From Symbiodinium natans (lineage: Eukaryota; Sar; Dinophyceae; Suessiales; Symbiodiniaceae), in contig CAJNDS010000403.1 in assembly GCA_905221605.1 (NCBI GenBank), positions 83,958-147,957 on the forward strand: DNA of 64,000 nucleotides, in the 5' to 3' direction. Each line of letters opens with the position of its first letter. Within the stretch, counting starts at the first letter, position 1. Shown piece after piece: positions 20,740 to 32,700 of the stretch. The notes under the pieces were generated by a model. The model was not told the DNA's origin. It ran no database searches and was given only the letters and a program-made list of their open reading frames with translations. Both the position numbers and the translations under genes were made by a program.

Positions 20740-23700
20740 TTACTGCTGAAGAACAAGAAGAACACTGCTCATCATCTGCCACGCAGCAATAAGCGCAAAG
20801 CACGGGAAGACTGCGTCAGGAGAGTTCACCTGCTCACTCCAAAGTACAGAAACCCACCATGAGGCGCAATGCATGTGGCATACTGCCAAGCCCGCAGGCA
20901 CCTCCCCGCCATGCGTCGTGGAGGCAAACACCACCCCGAAAGCGAGAGAACCAGCAGTTGCCGCCGCCTGCAGAAGAACTGCCAAGCGTCAGAAAAAACC
21001 AGCTACCATGCCCAGCACGAGCTTGAGCATGACCAACCCACGACCCGAATGCTTTTTTTTGAACATGTTCATGAACTGCATCAGCCGTCTACCATGTGCT
21101 CGACCGGCTGCACTAGCTGCACCAAATCCAATGGTCCTGAGCTTCAGACCTTGATAACGTTCTATATTGTATTCTATATTGTACTGTATCCATGGCGTTG
21201 CGGCACATGCGGGTTCGTTCAGCTTCTCGAGTTTCGAGCTCCCCCCGAGGCCGTTCACTGGTTCTCACCTCCTTCATTCTCACCTCCTTATCGCCGTCAT
21301 CGCCCGGCCCACACCAGATGCCCAGGCCACAAGCCGGACATGCACGAACATCCTCTTCTTTGCCGCGCCACTAGTCACTAGACATTCCGAGGACATTCCT
21401 CAGCCACATCAGCATACCCACCTGCCGAACTGCATCACAGGAGCCGAACCCTAAAGCCAACCAAACTCCTCAGCCGAAGGCACGTACTGTGCTTTGTTCA
21501 CAACCCCTCCCGCCTTACTCATCGAAGCCACTGCTCCCTGGATGAGCCCTTGCTCCTGCGATGAGACCACGGCGCTCTTCCTGGGAACGCGGGTCTAAGT
21601 CAAGCGCACGTCCACGGCTCTCTCATGGCTCCCCCTAATGGCTGAACCTGTGGCTTCAGCTAACATGGTGGCCCTTTTTTCCATGCTCCACACCAAGTGG
21701 CAATGCTGAAAATAAAGGTATTGCCAAGACTGTTGGGCTCACCAGCAACGGAGTGAGAACATCGAGCTGCAACTGATCCTGACACGGCGGCTTGCTGAAA
21801 TTCAGTTCGCACTCGACGCAAGGTATTCCGCATCATGCCAACAGAAGTCGACACGAAAAGCTTGATGTTTCTTGGCACGTGCTCATTGCTTGACAGAACT
21901 GGAAAACTTACTTTCGCACAGTTCCATATTCCATGCCCGATCATGCATGCTTGCGCCGCAACCAGACCTTCAAAGGGTGCAGGCCGCACGGAAGAACAGG
22001 ACCCCTCCCATGCTTTCCTTCATCAACACCTGTCAGCCCTTTCACCTACCACCCAGAACCGGAAGTCGATCCCATCCTGGCAGGCAGCTGTCAGTAGCGG
22101 CACGCAAGCCTGGGAGTAGAAGGGTGCACTGGCTGGATTTATGCTTCGTTCCCACTCACGTTTATGCGATACCCCCCAGGTCATCCTGTGATTAGATCTT
22201 GGCATGAAAAGAGGATGGACTATTGCAGATGTCCGGCGGAGGCTATCAGGCAGAACTGAAGGGTACGTACTTGCCCGAAAGCTCTCACCAGCGGCCCCAT
22301 CAGGCAGGCGAATGCCACCTCAGAGAAATCGGTAGAAACTTCACAGCTCCCACTGGTCAAAGACCTCACGATGTCCGAGTTGCAAGGGCAGAAGCCGCCG
22401 CAATGCACATAAGTACCAACTTGTCTTTGCGAGTGTAGCCCAGGTAGCCCATCATGAACCTCGCAACTCTTGGCGCATCGGCAGTGCGACCATCTTGACA
22501 ACTGTTCATGCATGCGTGAAAGCTAGCGTTCATGGAAACGAGCGCGCCCAACCACCGCATCTGGCCGGCCACCTCTCTCAAACCACCCATTGACTAGCGA
22601 CTAACCTCAGGCCCGGCTTCTGCTTTGGTGACTACACACTTGCTGGAAGATCCGTCTGAGGGGCGGAGGAAGCACCACCCCGTAGCCGGCAGAGCCAATG
22701 CCGGTGAAGACCAAAACGCACGCCAGCCGTTTCGCAAAGGCCTCCGTACATCTGAACTGGCTTGCCACTGTTTCGGAGGCTGTCCCGACACATATGATTC
22801 CCTAGCCAAAATCTCAAATGAGGCACATTCTTAGCTAGCAACGAGCAAGCAGAGGTCATGGTCCGCAGCCTGGGCTGAAGGGAAAGTCGGACAGGGCACA
22901 GCTGGCTCTGCTTGCGGCTTGCGAAGGTTCTGAGCTTCTGCATGGTTGCATATTGTTGCGTGTTCTGTGCTGGTGCCAAGAGTCGGATTTGGCTCCACAG
23001 TCGAAGCTCGCTCAGCCTTCCTCTCATGCCCATGCGATGGTCGAAGGAACTCAAGTAGCGAGAAGTGCTGTCAAGTTAGCTGATAACAAAATTTCAGCCC
23101 ATCAAAACCTATGGAGAAAGATGCCCTGATTCTTCAGCAACATCATGCTTGCCATGGATGTCGCCTGGCAGTCTCTGGGAACACAAGGAACAGGTACACC
23201 AGCTTGGCCTTGGGTGCCAACAGGCCTTGCTCTCTATGGCTCGCGCAGCTGTTCGCGGCTGGTGTCTTGCCGGGGAACGATGCCAGCTGTGACTGATATC
23301 GCCAGTGCCATGCCACGAGGGAGCACGTAGCCCATGGGCATTCCCTCCGTCCACGGGTGTGCTATTTGGCAGTTCTAAAAGCTGGACTTGCCCTGCCCTG
23401 ACCCTCCTCAGCACAAGATTTAGAGGCGTTCAGAGCTGAGATGAGGAGATGAAAGGCGCTGGGCCATGCCGGGTAAATGCCCCAATCCCTTGCCTCTGGA
23501 GGAAAGCTTTGGATCTTGCATTGTTTTCGTGTGCGAAGGCACTGGGCCGTCTCTGCATCCTGCCTTGGGATTTTTGCCAACCGAGCGGCCACGGCGGACA
23601 CGCGAAGCGGTGTCAACGACCCATAACCCGGCGGCTTTGCGCAGGGCTTCGGGGCACAACGTGAACCCCAGGTCCCCAGGGCACCGTCGCGAAAAGCAGC

Positions 23701-25954
23701 ATAGCCGCCGCCATAAACACGCCATATGCCGCAGCCCGCTCCTTCCACTTCAGGTTGGGCGGGGTGCATGGTGTAGAGACAGCTAGAAGCCCCCGAAACA
23801 GGTGCGCCTGAGGATCCTCGATAAGGTCACTCATCATGGCCAAATACACCTGAAGATGTTCGACATGTTAGACGGCAGGGAACAAAGGCCATGCTCCCTG
23901 GGAAGGCCTTAAAGGTAGGGTTCTGAGCGACCACACAGTATCGCAAAATGCAGCCGGGCAGCACCATTGATGTCGAAGGCCTCCACCTCAGCAAGCAGCC
24001 CCTACATATGCAGTGTATTAAGAGGAGATAAAGTGGCTTTGGTGGCCAGATGTTCGCTCCCTGAGCGCAGTACCACAGGCCGCACGACCAAGTATAGCCA
24101 CAGGCTCACGCCTAGCAGACAACAGACTGACAAGATAAATGCAAAGGTAGGCTGGACTGAGAAGAGGCTGACGCAGCTGTCTGCGGACCTACAATGTCTG
24201 GCTAAGCCAACTTGAAAACCAACTTGAACACAGCTGGCCTCCAATCACATGCAGCACCAGCGCCAGCGTTGGCAGGAGCCTTTGGATGGCGCAACAAAGC
24301 CGTCAGGGCGTTTCGGGGCCTTTGGCTTGCAGGTCGATCTAGTCTCCAAGCCCGCAACCCTTGAACATGTCTACATAGGAATGCAAACTATGACGTGTTG
24401 CTGGGTTCCCCAGAATGTGATATCCTGACGACTGGAAAGTAAATGAGTGCCAGCAAAAAAGTTCACCCGTCAGCTCATGCTTAGCCTTGAATGTGCCGTG
24501 GGCTTTGATTCCTGTTGTCCAGCCTGACGTGTCGTTGCTTGTCGGCTAAGTTTAAGCTTTCAGCGCATTTCTGCTTTGCAATATCTTGCTTGACTTTTTA
24601 CATTTGGCTGTTCGCCTTTGTGACCCGCTCCCTGGCTGAAGCCAAACCCAAAACAAGCCAATACTTAGACTCTGGCCCTCCTCGATTTTCGGTGGCCGGC
24701 GTCTGCTGAGTTCGGCCAAGAAGTCCGGAACTTTGCTGTTCTCGCAGGTGGGTTTCGTAGCCCTGCTGGGTTTGCGGCGGCCAAGCAAGACGTTCTTGCG
24801 CGATGCCTTTCTGTGGGCAGAGCTAGGTTCATGCCGATCGTGAATGAATTGACACTGCGATAGTATGCCTGATGCCCAAAGCGTTTGTCCGCTGTGATGC
24901 TCTGCAAGCCGGAGGAGCTTGGCCAGTTGGTCGCAAAGGAAACGATGTTTTTACGAGATGCTGTGATTTCATGGCTTTGCCATTTTGGTAACGCTGGTCA
25001 ATAGATGAACCAACCTGGCAATAGATGGCACCAACCACCGCACAAGACCTACTGCCTTGTCTGCATTTTACCACTCCAGCTCCTCCTGTCTGGAAATTTT
25101 CATTTTTGGGCAATTGATGTCTGCAGTGGTTGCTGCAGCTGTGCCAGTGCCGAAACGCCCTACAAAGCTCCTGTGTGGCGGAAAGCTAGCACCGAGGTGG
25201 CAACGTAATCGTGCCAAATGCCCTCAGCAAAGGTCTCCGTCCCAGACTGTCGCTGTAAGAGCCCAAGCAAACCTCAGATATACATGGACCGGCAAAGATG
25301 TGATGGAGCAACACAACGATACTGAGCTTGATGACCTGATCCAGAAACCTGTGTCAGTAGACCCAAGATCAGCAAATAGCCAATCAAAAGCCATCACAAA
25401 TGCTACCCCGGAATTCAGGCCAAGGATCAGCCATGAATATGGCCACAGCGTGTGCCTTGCTGGCAACCATCGGCTCGGTTTCGCTACCCTGAAAATGACT
25501 ACGACTTCTTTAAGGTGCACAAAGAAAACGGGGAGGTAAAAGGGGGTCACATGTACTGGTAGGAATTCCGATTCCGAGATGCCGCTGCAGAGGTGAAGCT
25601 AGTAATCTCGGCTGCATATGTTGCACCCTTTCGGCATGCATCCGACAACGGGTGGGCCTGCCAGGCTGCGTGTTTTCGTGATGCGAGGTGAGAACGCGCC
25701 GGACATGTGCGCCGGCGGCTTTGTGTGTGTGTGTGGCCACACCTGTTTACAAAGGACTTGAGAGCCACGGGCTGGGACGAAAGCTCTAGTAGGGCTAGGA
25801 CTGGGGACACGGAGCTTACAGGAACAGAGAGGCGCCGAGAGAGCAAAGCGCCGACCCTCAGCCCGGAAGATGCAGAGAGCAATGAGACAGACACCTTTGC
25901 GAACCATAGACCGGCAGACATGTTGCAGCATGCCCAGCTCAGTGATTCAAGTAG

Positions 25955-25986
<32 letters not shown>

Positions 25987-28789
25987 CTAGGGGCTTGGGG
26001 TCTGCGCCCCGGGCATCTTTGCCCGCCCCTGTTTCGGGGTGGAGTGGTCGGTGTCCGGTGCCCGGGTGTACTCTGCCAACTTTCCTCCCATTAAACCCGT
26101 AGCCCCCCCTTTTTAGTCCCGTTAGCCAGTGAGGTGGTGTTGGCTGCTGGTACCCCGGTGCCCGGTGTGACGTGAAACTGGTGATCAATGACCCCTTTGT
26201 GTCGAACCAAAGCCCCCCAATCCGAACCTGAACCTGAGCAAGCAAGCAAGCCCCCCTTTATCCCCCTACACTTTAGCCCCCGGGGTTCTTCGTTGACCAC
26301 TGTGAAAAGGTGAGACCCTGACTTCTTGTGGGCATTGCGGGCTCAGGTTCATCGTGTCAGAGGCCCCCTAGGCTCTCTCTCTCTCTCTTGTCGCACATGA
26401 CACGCAACGGCCAGCATCAGCAGCATCAGGCACCACACCCACACCCAGGTTAGCATCAGCAGCATCAGGGGGGCCCCGCTTCTCCTTCGAACGTCTCCGA
26501 AAAACACCTACCAAAGAAACGCAAATCTAGCCCAAAACAGGCCCCCTTGGCACCACACCCAGGCCAACATCAGCAGCATCAGGGGGGCCCCGCTTCTCAT
26601 TCGAACGTCTGAGAGCAATGAGACAGACACCTTTGCGAACCATAGACGGGCAGACATTGCAGCATGCCCAGCTCAGTGATTCAAGTAGCTCTCTCTCTCT
26701 TGTCGCACATGACACGCAACGGCCAGCATCAGCAGCATCAGGCACCACACCCACACCCAGGTTAGCATCAGCAGCATCAGGGGGGCCCCGCTTCTCCTTC
26801 GAACGTCTCCGAAAAACACCTACCAAAGAAACCCAAATCTAGCCCAAAACAGGCCCCCTTGGCACCACACCCAGGCCAGCAGGGGGGCCCCGCTTCTCCT
26901 TCGAACATCTCCGAAAAACACCTACCAAAGAAACCCAAATCTAGCCCAAAACAGGCCCCCTTGGCACCACAGCCAGGCCAGCATCAGCAGCATCAGGGGG
27001 GCCCCAAATCTAGCCCAAAACAGGCCCCCTTGGCAACGATGGTTTTCCCGGCACCAGACCGGGGATAGCCGAAAAGGGGAGCTTTCGTGATTCCTCTTTC
27101 CGTTTAACGCTTTGCATGGGGCTTGGCGGTCTTTTCCCTTGCCACGCCAGCGAAGCTATGGGAAGCTGTGCAACTTGTCGGTTGCGGTCGTCACTGTGCT
27201 CTTGTCCGTTGTTAGCAAGTCGACACTTGATTCGACCGGAACAAACTTGATGTCCGAACTTGATTCGACAGCTCCTATTCCGGAAGCGACGATCCACCCT
27301 GACGATTCGAAGATAAGGAGGCAGGGCTTGCTTGGACCGGAATGAAAAAAATCAATTCCACAACCAATGAAAAATTCCATCCACGCACACACACACAGAG
27401 GTTCGCACCCTGTTTCGAAAGAGTCGTCGATTTGGGATGCAGCGTATCATTGCGTCACAAGCACTGAGATTTTGCAGGTACGTAGAGGTCTGGTCACATC
27501 ACGAAGACACAACTGCTCAGAAGACACGACCACAGCCGAAGTCGCTTGCTTGTATCCAACGGGAGCCAGTGGCCATCAAGAACAGGCACTTTGACAGAAT
27601 TCCTGCCGAACACACACAGGTTCGCATCCTCTTCGAAGAAGTCGTGAATTTGGGATTCAGCGTGTCATCGTGTCACAAGCACTGCGATTTTGCAGGTACC
27701 GTAGACCAGGTGTCCCTGGTCTATGTCCTTGCCTCATGTCACTCAGCTTCCTTGGCAGAGGAAGTGACAAGTGACATGGGCACCTCTGCCCCCGCAAATT
27801 AATACTCCTTGGCAAACAGGTGTACACACACACACACCCAAAACGATTGAAAGAAACACCCAAAATATGCCCTCCGGCCTGTAGCATTTTCCCTTTGATC
27901 TGCTTGTCAATAAGCACGTCACAGACACACGTGGACCAGCTAGGGAAATGGCAGCATGTGCTAACAAGACTCATCAATCGTAAACTTTAGCACATAGCAT
28001 CAACACTGAATGCTCCATTCTCTAAGGCTTCCCTCTCCATCAACGAACAGGCACGGGATTTTTTTGCTCACTTAGGGTTCAAGGCTTCCCCTGCAACGCA
28101 CCGATTTCGAACCTTGTGTCAGAAACATCAATAAATTTGGCCACCACTGCAACGAGCCTCACAGTCATCCCCACCATACTTTGCTGCAAAGAACCTTGTG
28201 TTGCGTCAGGACTCTTGCGTGCTATGCATGTCAAATCATGTGCATGTATGCCAACGGATTCTTGCATACGAGATGAGAGAGCCATTATGCGCAAGGTGCG
28301 TGTTTTCGATGTATGGGATGCTTGGCCCAATCCTGAGCCAACAGGCTGCATAATTCATGGATGGAAGTGAGCCTAAACCTAGACGAGCGATCTGTACGAA
28401 GAAACTGCAACGAAAATAAGATTGCGCGAGCATGAGCCTGTTCAAGCCCATGAAGGAATCTCTGCCAATGGTAAGGCGAGGTCGTGTTCTGGCAGACGCC
28501 GATCGCCATTAGTCCCAGGAGGTAGCGAAAGCGGTACCTAAGGCTCTTCAGGCTGAGGGAACGACACAAGGCGTCACCAGACTGAACTCTCTCGAAGTTG
28601 CAGGTGGTGGGAAGCGGTGCTCCATCTGGAACTGACCGGCTTCTGGTCCTCCTCCAACTCGTTGTCCTCGGATACTGCCCGGGACAGGCCAAAGACGAAG
28701 AAAGCCTTTGCGGTGAAGTATGCCGGGCCCCCTAATCGCAATGGAATCCAGGCACCATGTGGCAGTAGTCTGGTGAATTCCGGGTGGAA
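20740..28789 (-). CDS. MFS transporter gene, copy 2 (TetA/MFSD14-like), many short exons
   Basis: Read 5' to 3' on the minus strand. About 28.60-28.75 kb: AYFTAKAFFVFGLSRAV and an acidic EDNELEEDQKP, donor gtcagt. 28.50: YRFRYLLGLMAIGVCQ (span 1). 28.33: RIGPSIPYI. 28.18: FFAAKYGGDDCEA. 24.1: AFILSVCCLLGVSLWLYLVV. 23.82: VYLAMMSDLIEDPQ. 23.72: KERAAAYGVFMAAAM. 23.3: YVLPRGMALAISVTAG. 23.2: LVYLFLVFPETA. 22.45: RFMMGYLGYTR. 22.3: CLMGPLVRAFGQVRTLQF. 21.54: SQEQGLIQGAVASMSKAG. 21.05: RRLMQFMNMFKKK. The last exon, 20740-20969, holds AATAGSLAFGVVFA and ALIAAWQMMSSVLLVL. The order ADVxxxxxRxxAYG, FPE after span 6, and EQGxxQG before span 11 fits TetA/HIAT1-type major facilitator proteins. Substrate unknown. 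The 5' end is not fixed; repeat DNA fills the 24.2-28.1 kb interval. Confidence 0.7.
25868..27035. repeat. Satellite-like block inside transporter copy 2
   Basis: A segment of about 90 bases starting agagcaatgagacagacacc occurs at 25868-25965 and again at 26612-26701. A second unit, from gccagcatcagcagcatcag through ttcgaacgtctccgaaaaac to cccaaaacaggccccctt, is tandemly repeated in full or truncated form from 26381 to 27035. Both families end in ctctct tracts, and 25957-25988 is a pure ttct microsatellite. No frame is kept open across the units, so it is non-coding. It lies in the long gap between exons of the transporter. Confidence 0.85.
27386..27716. repeat. Direct duplication of about 110 bp, 222 bp apart
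   Basis: The segment beginning cacacacagaggttcgcacc (27386) and ending gattttgcaggtacgtaga (about 27490) recurs at about 27608-27710 with roughly 80 percent identity by eye. The plus frame of the second copy reads protein-like (LFEEVVNLGFSVSSCHKH) but lacks exon borders, so I treat both as repeat copies. Confidence 0.7.
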
Positions 28790-29760
28790 GCATCATCGGC
28801 CATGGCCCCATCATGGACGCAGCCCAACTATCGAATGGCTCACCATCAAAGCAGATTGTGCTAGGTCATCTTCTCATGATGGAAAAAACGACAAGCTGTT
28901 GGGACGATACCTGGGACGTGCTTGCCGCACAAAAACCATGATTGCAGAAGCTTGCTGGCCTTGCAACACCAGAGCCAACAGCCAAGGGAGCTAAACCCCT
29001 AAACTCGAAAGCTTCAAACCAAAACCACTCTCAATGCTTTCTCTGTCACACCAGCTGTTCCAATCTCCCCTTTTTTAGGCCGGCATCACGCAGGCCGCTC
29101 CACACCCGACAGCTCTGTATTGCCTTTTGTATGGCAACAGCTGCACACCTAAATATTGCCACGAGCGCAACTTCTCTCGGAGAAGCGCCTTCTCTCGGAC
29201 CGAACTCACTGTTCGGGTCAACGTGCTTCAGTTAAACACGACTCACCCTGAGACTCTTTTCTCAGCATCACATGGATCACATGGATAAGGTAGACGCCTG
29301 GCGCATCAGAGGACCTACCGTGATCGTCTGCTTCCAGTGCAGTTACAGTTCACTCCGATGCACGCAGCCTGGCCTAAGCATATGTGGGAAAACAGCATGC
29401 AAAAGTCGGCAGCCGGCAGCCCTGAGGCTCAGCAGTCAGATCCTGCAAACTGGTTGTCTTATGCAGCTACGGCGCCGGGTCAAGCGCAAAGGAACTGCAG
29501 ACTCTGGCACGGTACCATCCACTTACCAACAGCTCACCCTGCCCATTCCCCGCCCAACCCTGCCGGACCGCTGTCTGCATTGTCTAGCAGCAACTTCTCT
29601 TCCAACGGCGGCGGCGGTGTTAAAGGCAAAGTGCTGGCCTGGGGACAAAAGCAATCCTCTTTCGGAGCGACCAGCTCACAAACAAATTGCTCGGGATTGC
29701 ACGAACCCCGCGGAGATGGCAAACATGCCAGCCTCAGGTGGCGTCAAGTCCAGCTGCCTT

Positions 29761-32700
29761 CTAGCAGGAGCAGTCACAGTAGCTATGACGAAGCCAGGTT
29801 GCAATGAGCGCAAAGGATGGAAGAACTGCGCGGACAGAGTCGGCCTGACAGTTTTCGGCATTTAGGGCTTTCGCATCTTCTTCCGGGATGGCAAGGCAGT
29901 GGCTCAAGAAATGTCCCCTGCAGCTTTCCGCGCGAAACTGATTTGAGTCTACCTAAATCTCGCTCTATTGTTTCTTGCCGGCCAGGTTGTCACCTTGCCA
30001 CCACCATTGGTGAGCCCGAACACGGCGCTGAAGATCACGAAGCCAACAGTCGCTGCCCCCTGACCGGTTCTCGAAGATGCGAAGCGGCTTGAGGCTATCA
30101 TCTTAGTCACTCTTCAGCGTGATGTCTGCTTCCTGGCTCGTCGCACAGGCTTCATTGAATCCTGAGTCATACCCAACCCGTGCCACCCACTTCCCACCCA
30201 CTTCCGAGCCTTTGTCATGGAGGCCACCGCGCCCTGGACTAAGCCCTGCTCCGACTCGGACACCAACATGCTCTTCCTTTCATGATCCGCACCGATGCTG
30301 GAAAATGCACCAGCTATGGCAAAAGAACACACGGAAGGCTGAGCCGAGGAACAGTGCTTGCACCAGAGGCGCAGCAAGAGCAATCGGGCCGGTGAACAAA
30401 AACAATATCGCGGCCAGCTGCCACTGCTCCTGCTGCCCCGACGTCCCCGACATGCCTACTTGATCATAACGGTCCATAACAGCGGAAGTGCCCTGCTCGA
30501 TGTGCTCATCTTTTCTAGGCAATCTCAGGGCCCTGTTGAACCCTGGAATCTCTACAGTAGAACTAGAACCTATCCGCAAGGATACGACGTGAGATGCTCA
30601 CCTTTGAACTGCGAGGCTTGGGGCATGGGAACCCGAAGTCCTTGCAGAAAGCAAAGAGAAATGGCACAAACACCTCGGCACTTAGGTTTCAACGCATGCG
30701 CACACCCTACGAACTATGGGACGATTGACAGAAGGCCTTGGACGTAAGCCAAAGACGGAAGCAGCCAGGCAATACTGAAGAACTCGTACTTGGCCGCATC
30801 GCTTCACGGCCGGCCCCAGCAAGCACGTGAAGGATATCTGGGGCAAATTCAAAGTCGAACAGGGCACGCTGCTCTGGCATACAAAAAAGGAGATGGATGC
30901 ACGAACAAAGCCTCAAAACCTCGGCGCAATCTGCAACACTACCCCATCAAAGCATGGACCACCTCGCCCCCTACCTTACGGCAAGATTGAAATAAACCAC
31001 CATGCGTGCCCAAGCGACCAAGGCTGAGAGGGCAGCAGCACACACCAGTACCAGCTTATTGCTGCGGGTGTAGCCAAGGTATCCCATCATGAACCTGAGT
31101 GGTGCTCCCGATGCTACCCGAAAACAACTCTGCTTCAAAACTCGGCACCTCAAACCCTAAACCCTTTTTGAGCACGGACTGAGGAACCCTAAACCCTAAA
31201 CCCTAAACCCTAAACCCTAACCCTAACCCTTTTGGGCCATGCAAGCCAAGCTGCGGAGGCATGACAATCGCGTAGCCGGAGGACGCGAGGCCCGCGCAAA
31301 CAAGGACCATGGCCAGCCGGGCGATGAATGCCTTGTCAAGGCACTTGGGGGTTTCGGCTCTCACACTCGCACAAGGCAGGCACGTGCTGCGTTTAAGGTT
31401 TGGGGTTTTTTTTTGCCACGCGCTTAGCTGACCTCTCGGACACTCTGCAGGGAAATTGGTTATATCAACCGGACTGGGTGCATGGGTGCTCGGTTTGGGG
31501 TTTAGGGTTTAGGGTTTAGGGTTTAGGGTTTAGGGTTTAGGGAAAATGAGGCACCCCTAATCTAGTCCCAAATAGTAGGATTCCCTTCTACTAAGGACCC
31601 CAATAAGGTACAAGTACCCCTATTTTCGGAAACACCCCCACAAGTTTCAAATTCTCTTCGACAGTCACTGTAAAGCTTAGTTTAAAGCTACTCCACGCTA
31701 TCGCCAAGGAGAGGAAGTGCGCTCTCCATCAATGGCAAGTCCAGTTGCGTTGCGATTGAGTAGAGACAAAGCTGAGCTCACCGAGGAAATCCTCAGGAGC
31801 TTGCTTGGATTCTGAAGCATAACAGGCATAACAGTTTCCGAAGCTTGGGGAGCGCCAAGCGCTCCACTAGCTTTCCCCATGTTCCCCCAAAAGCCAAGAC
31901 ATCACAGTGATGAGATTGCTTACGAAGAAGAAGACTGTGCCTCCCCTCAAGCCCAGTATCACGCACATCTTGTTGGTTTTGGGCAAAGCAGCAGAGTTTC
32001 CCCGCTCAGGGGTGCTTCTTTACTGCAGCCCGACACAGTCCACGCAGTGCCTCAGCAGCTTTTCTTCTGGTGTTCCCTTGCCCATCATGGTGAAACTTGC
32101 GTGGCAGCAGGGCTCCACACCACCGCCTCCTTCGGCTGATTTCGCGAATCCACCCAGACATCCCAGGTCCCGGAACAGCTGATTGAGGCGCGCGCTTTCA
32201 GAGCCCGAAAAGACATGAATCTCGACACCGCTGTCGACACGTCACAGAACGCTCGTGCGCCGAGCGTTCCAAGATCCAGGCGTAGCGCTTGCACCCCGAC
32301 ATTTATGTTCCCACTTGTTTCGGCAAAATTCCATGCTCGCCATCCAAGCTTCGGGTTCAAGCTGCTCGACGAGCCGCTCGACGAGCGTGGTCGGTTCGCA
32401 GTCTGCCTCAGAGGAGCGAGTGTCAAGGAAGCTCAGGAGACTCAAGGGATTCAAGAACCTCTGACCAGCATCTTCTCTGCAGCTCAGAAGTGCTTAGATT
32501 CCACCACATCACTGAACCTCTCCGCACCAATTGCTGCCACAGGTACACGTTCTTGGCACTTTCTGGGAAAACACAGAACAAGTACATCAGTTTCACCTCG
32601 GAGCAGCTGTTTTTGGCAGGCAAAAGCGCACGAAACGAGCACACCATGGGGGAGGAAGTTCATCAATGACGACTTTGATGGGTTTTCAGGGTTTCTACTT

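Noticed and set aside
25547-26245. Minus-strand open frame of 232 codons
   Set aside because: Runs through the ttct microsatellite and satellite unit; composition and lack of motifs mark it as chance.
29272-29865. Plus-strand open frame of 197 codons
   Set aside because: Its 3' third overlaps the last exon of transporter copy 1, whose match to copy 2 fixes the minus strand as coding.
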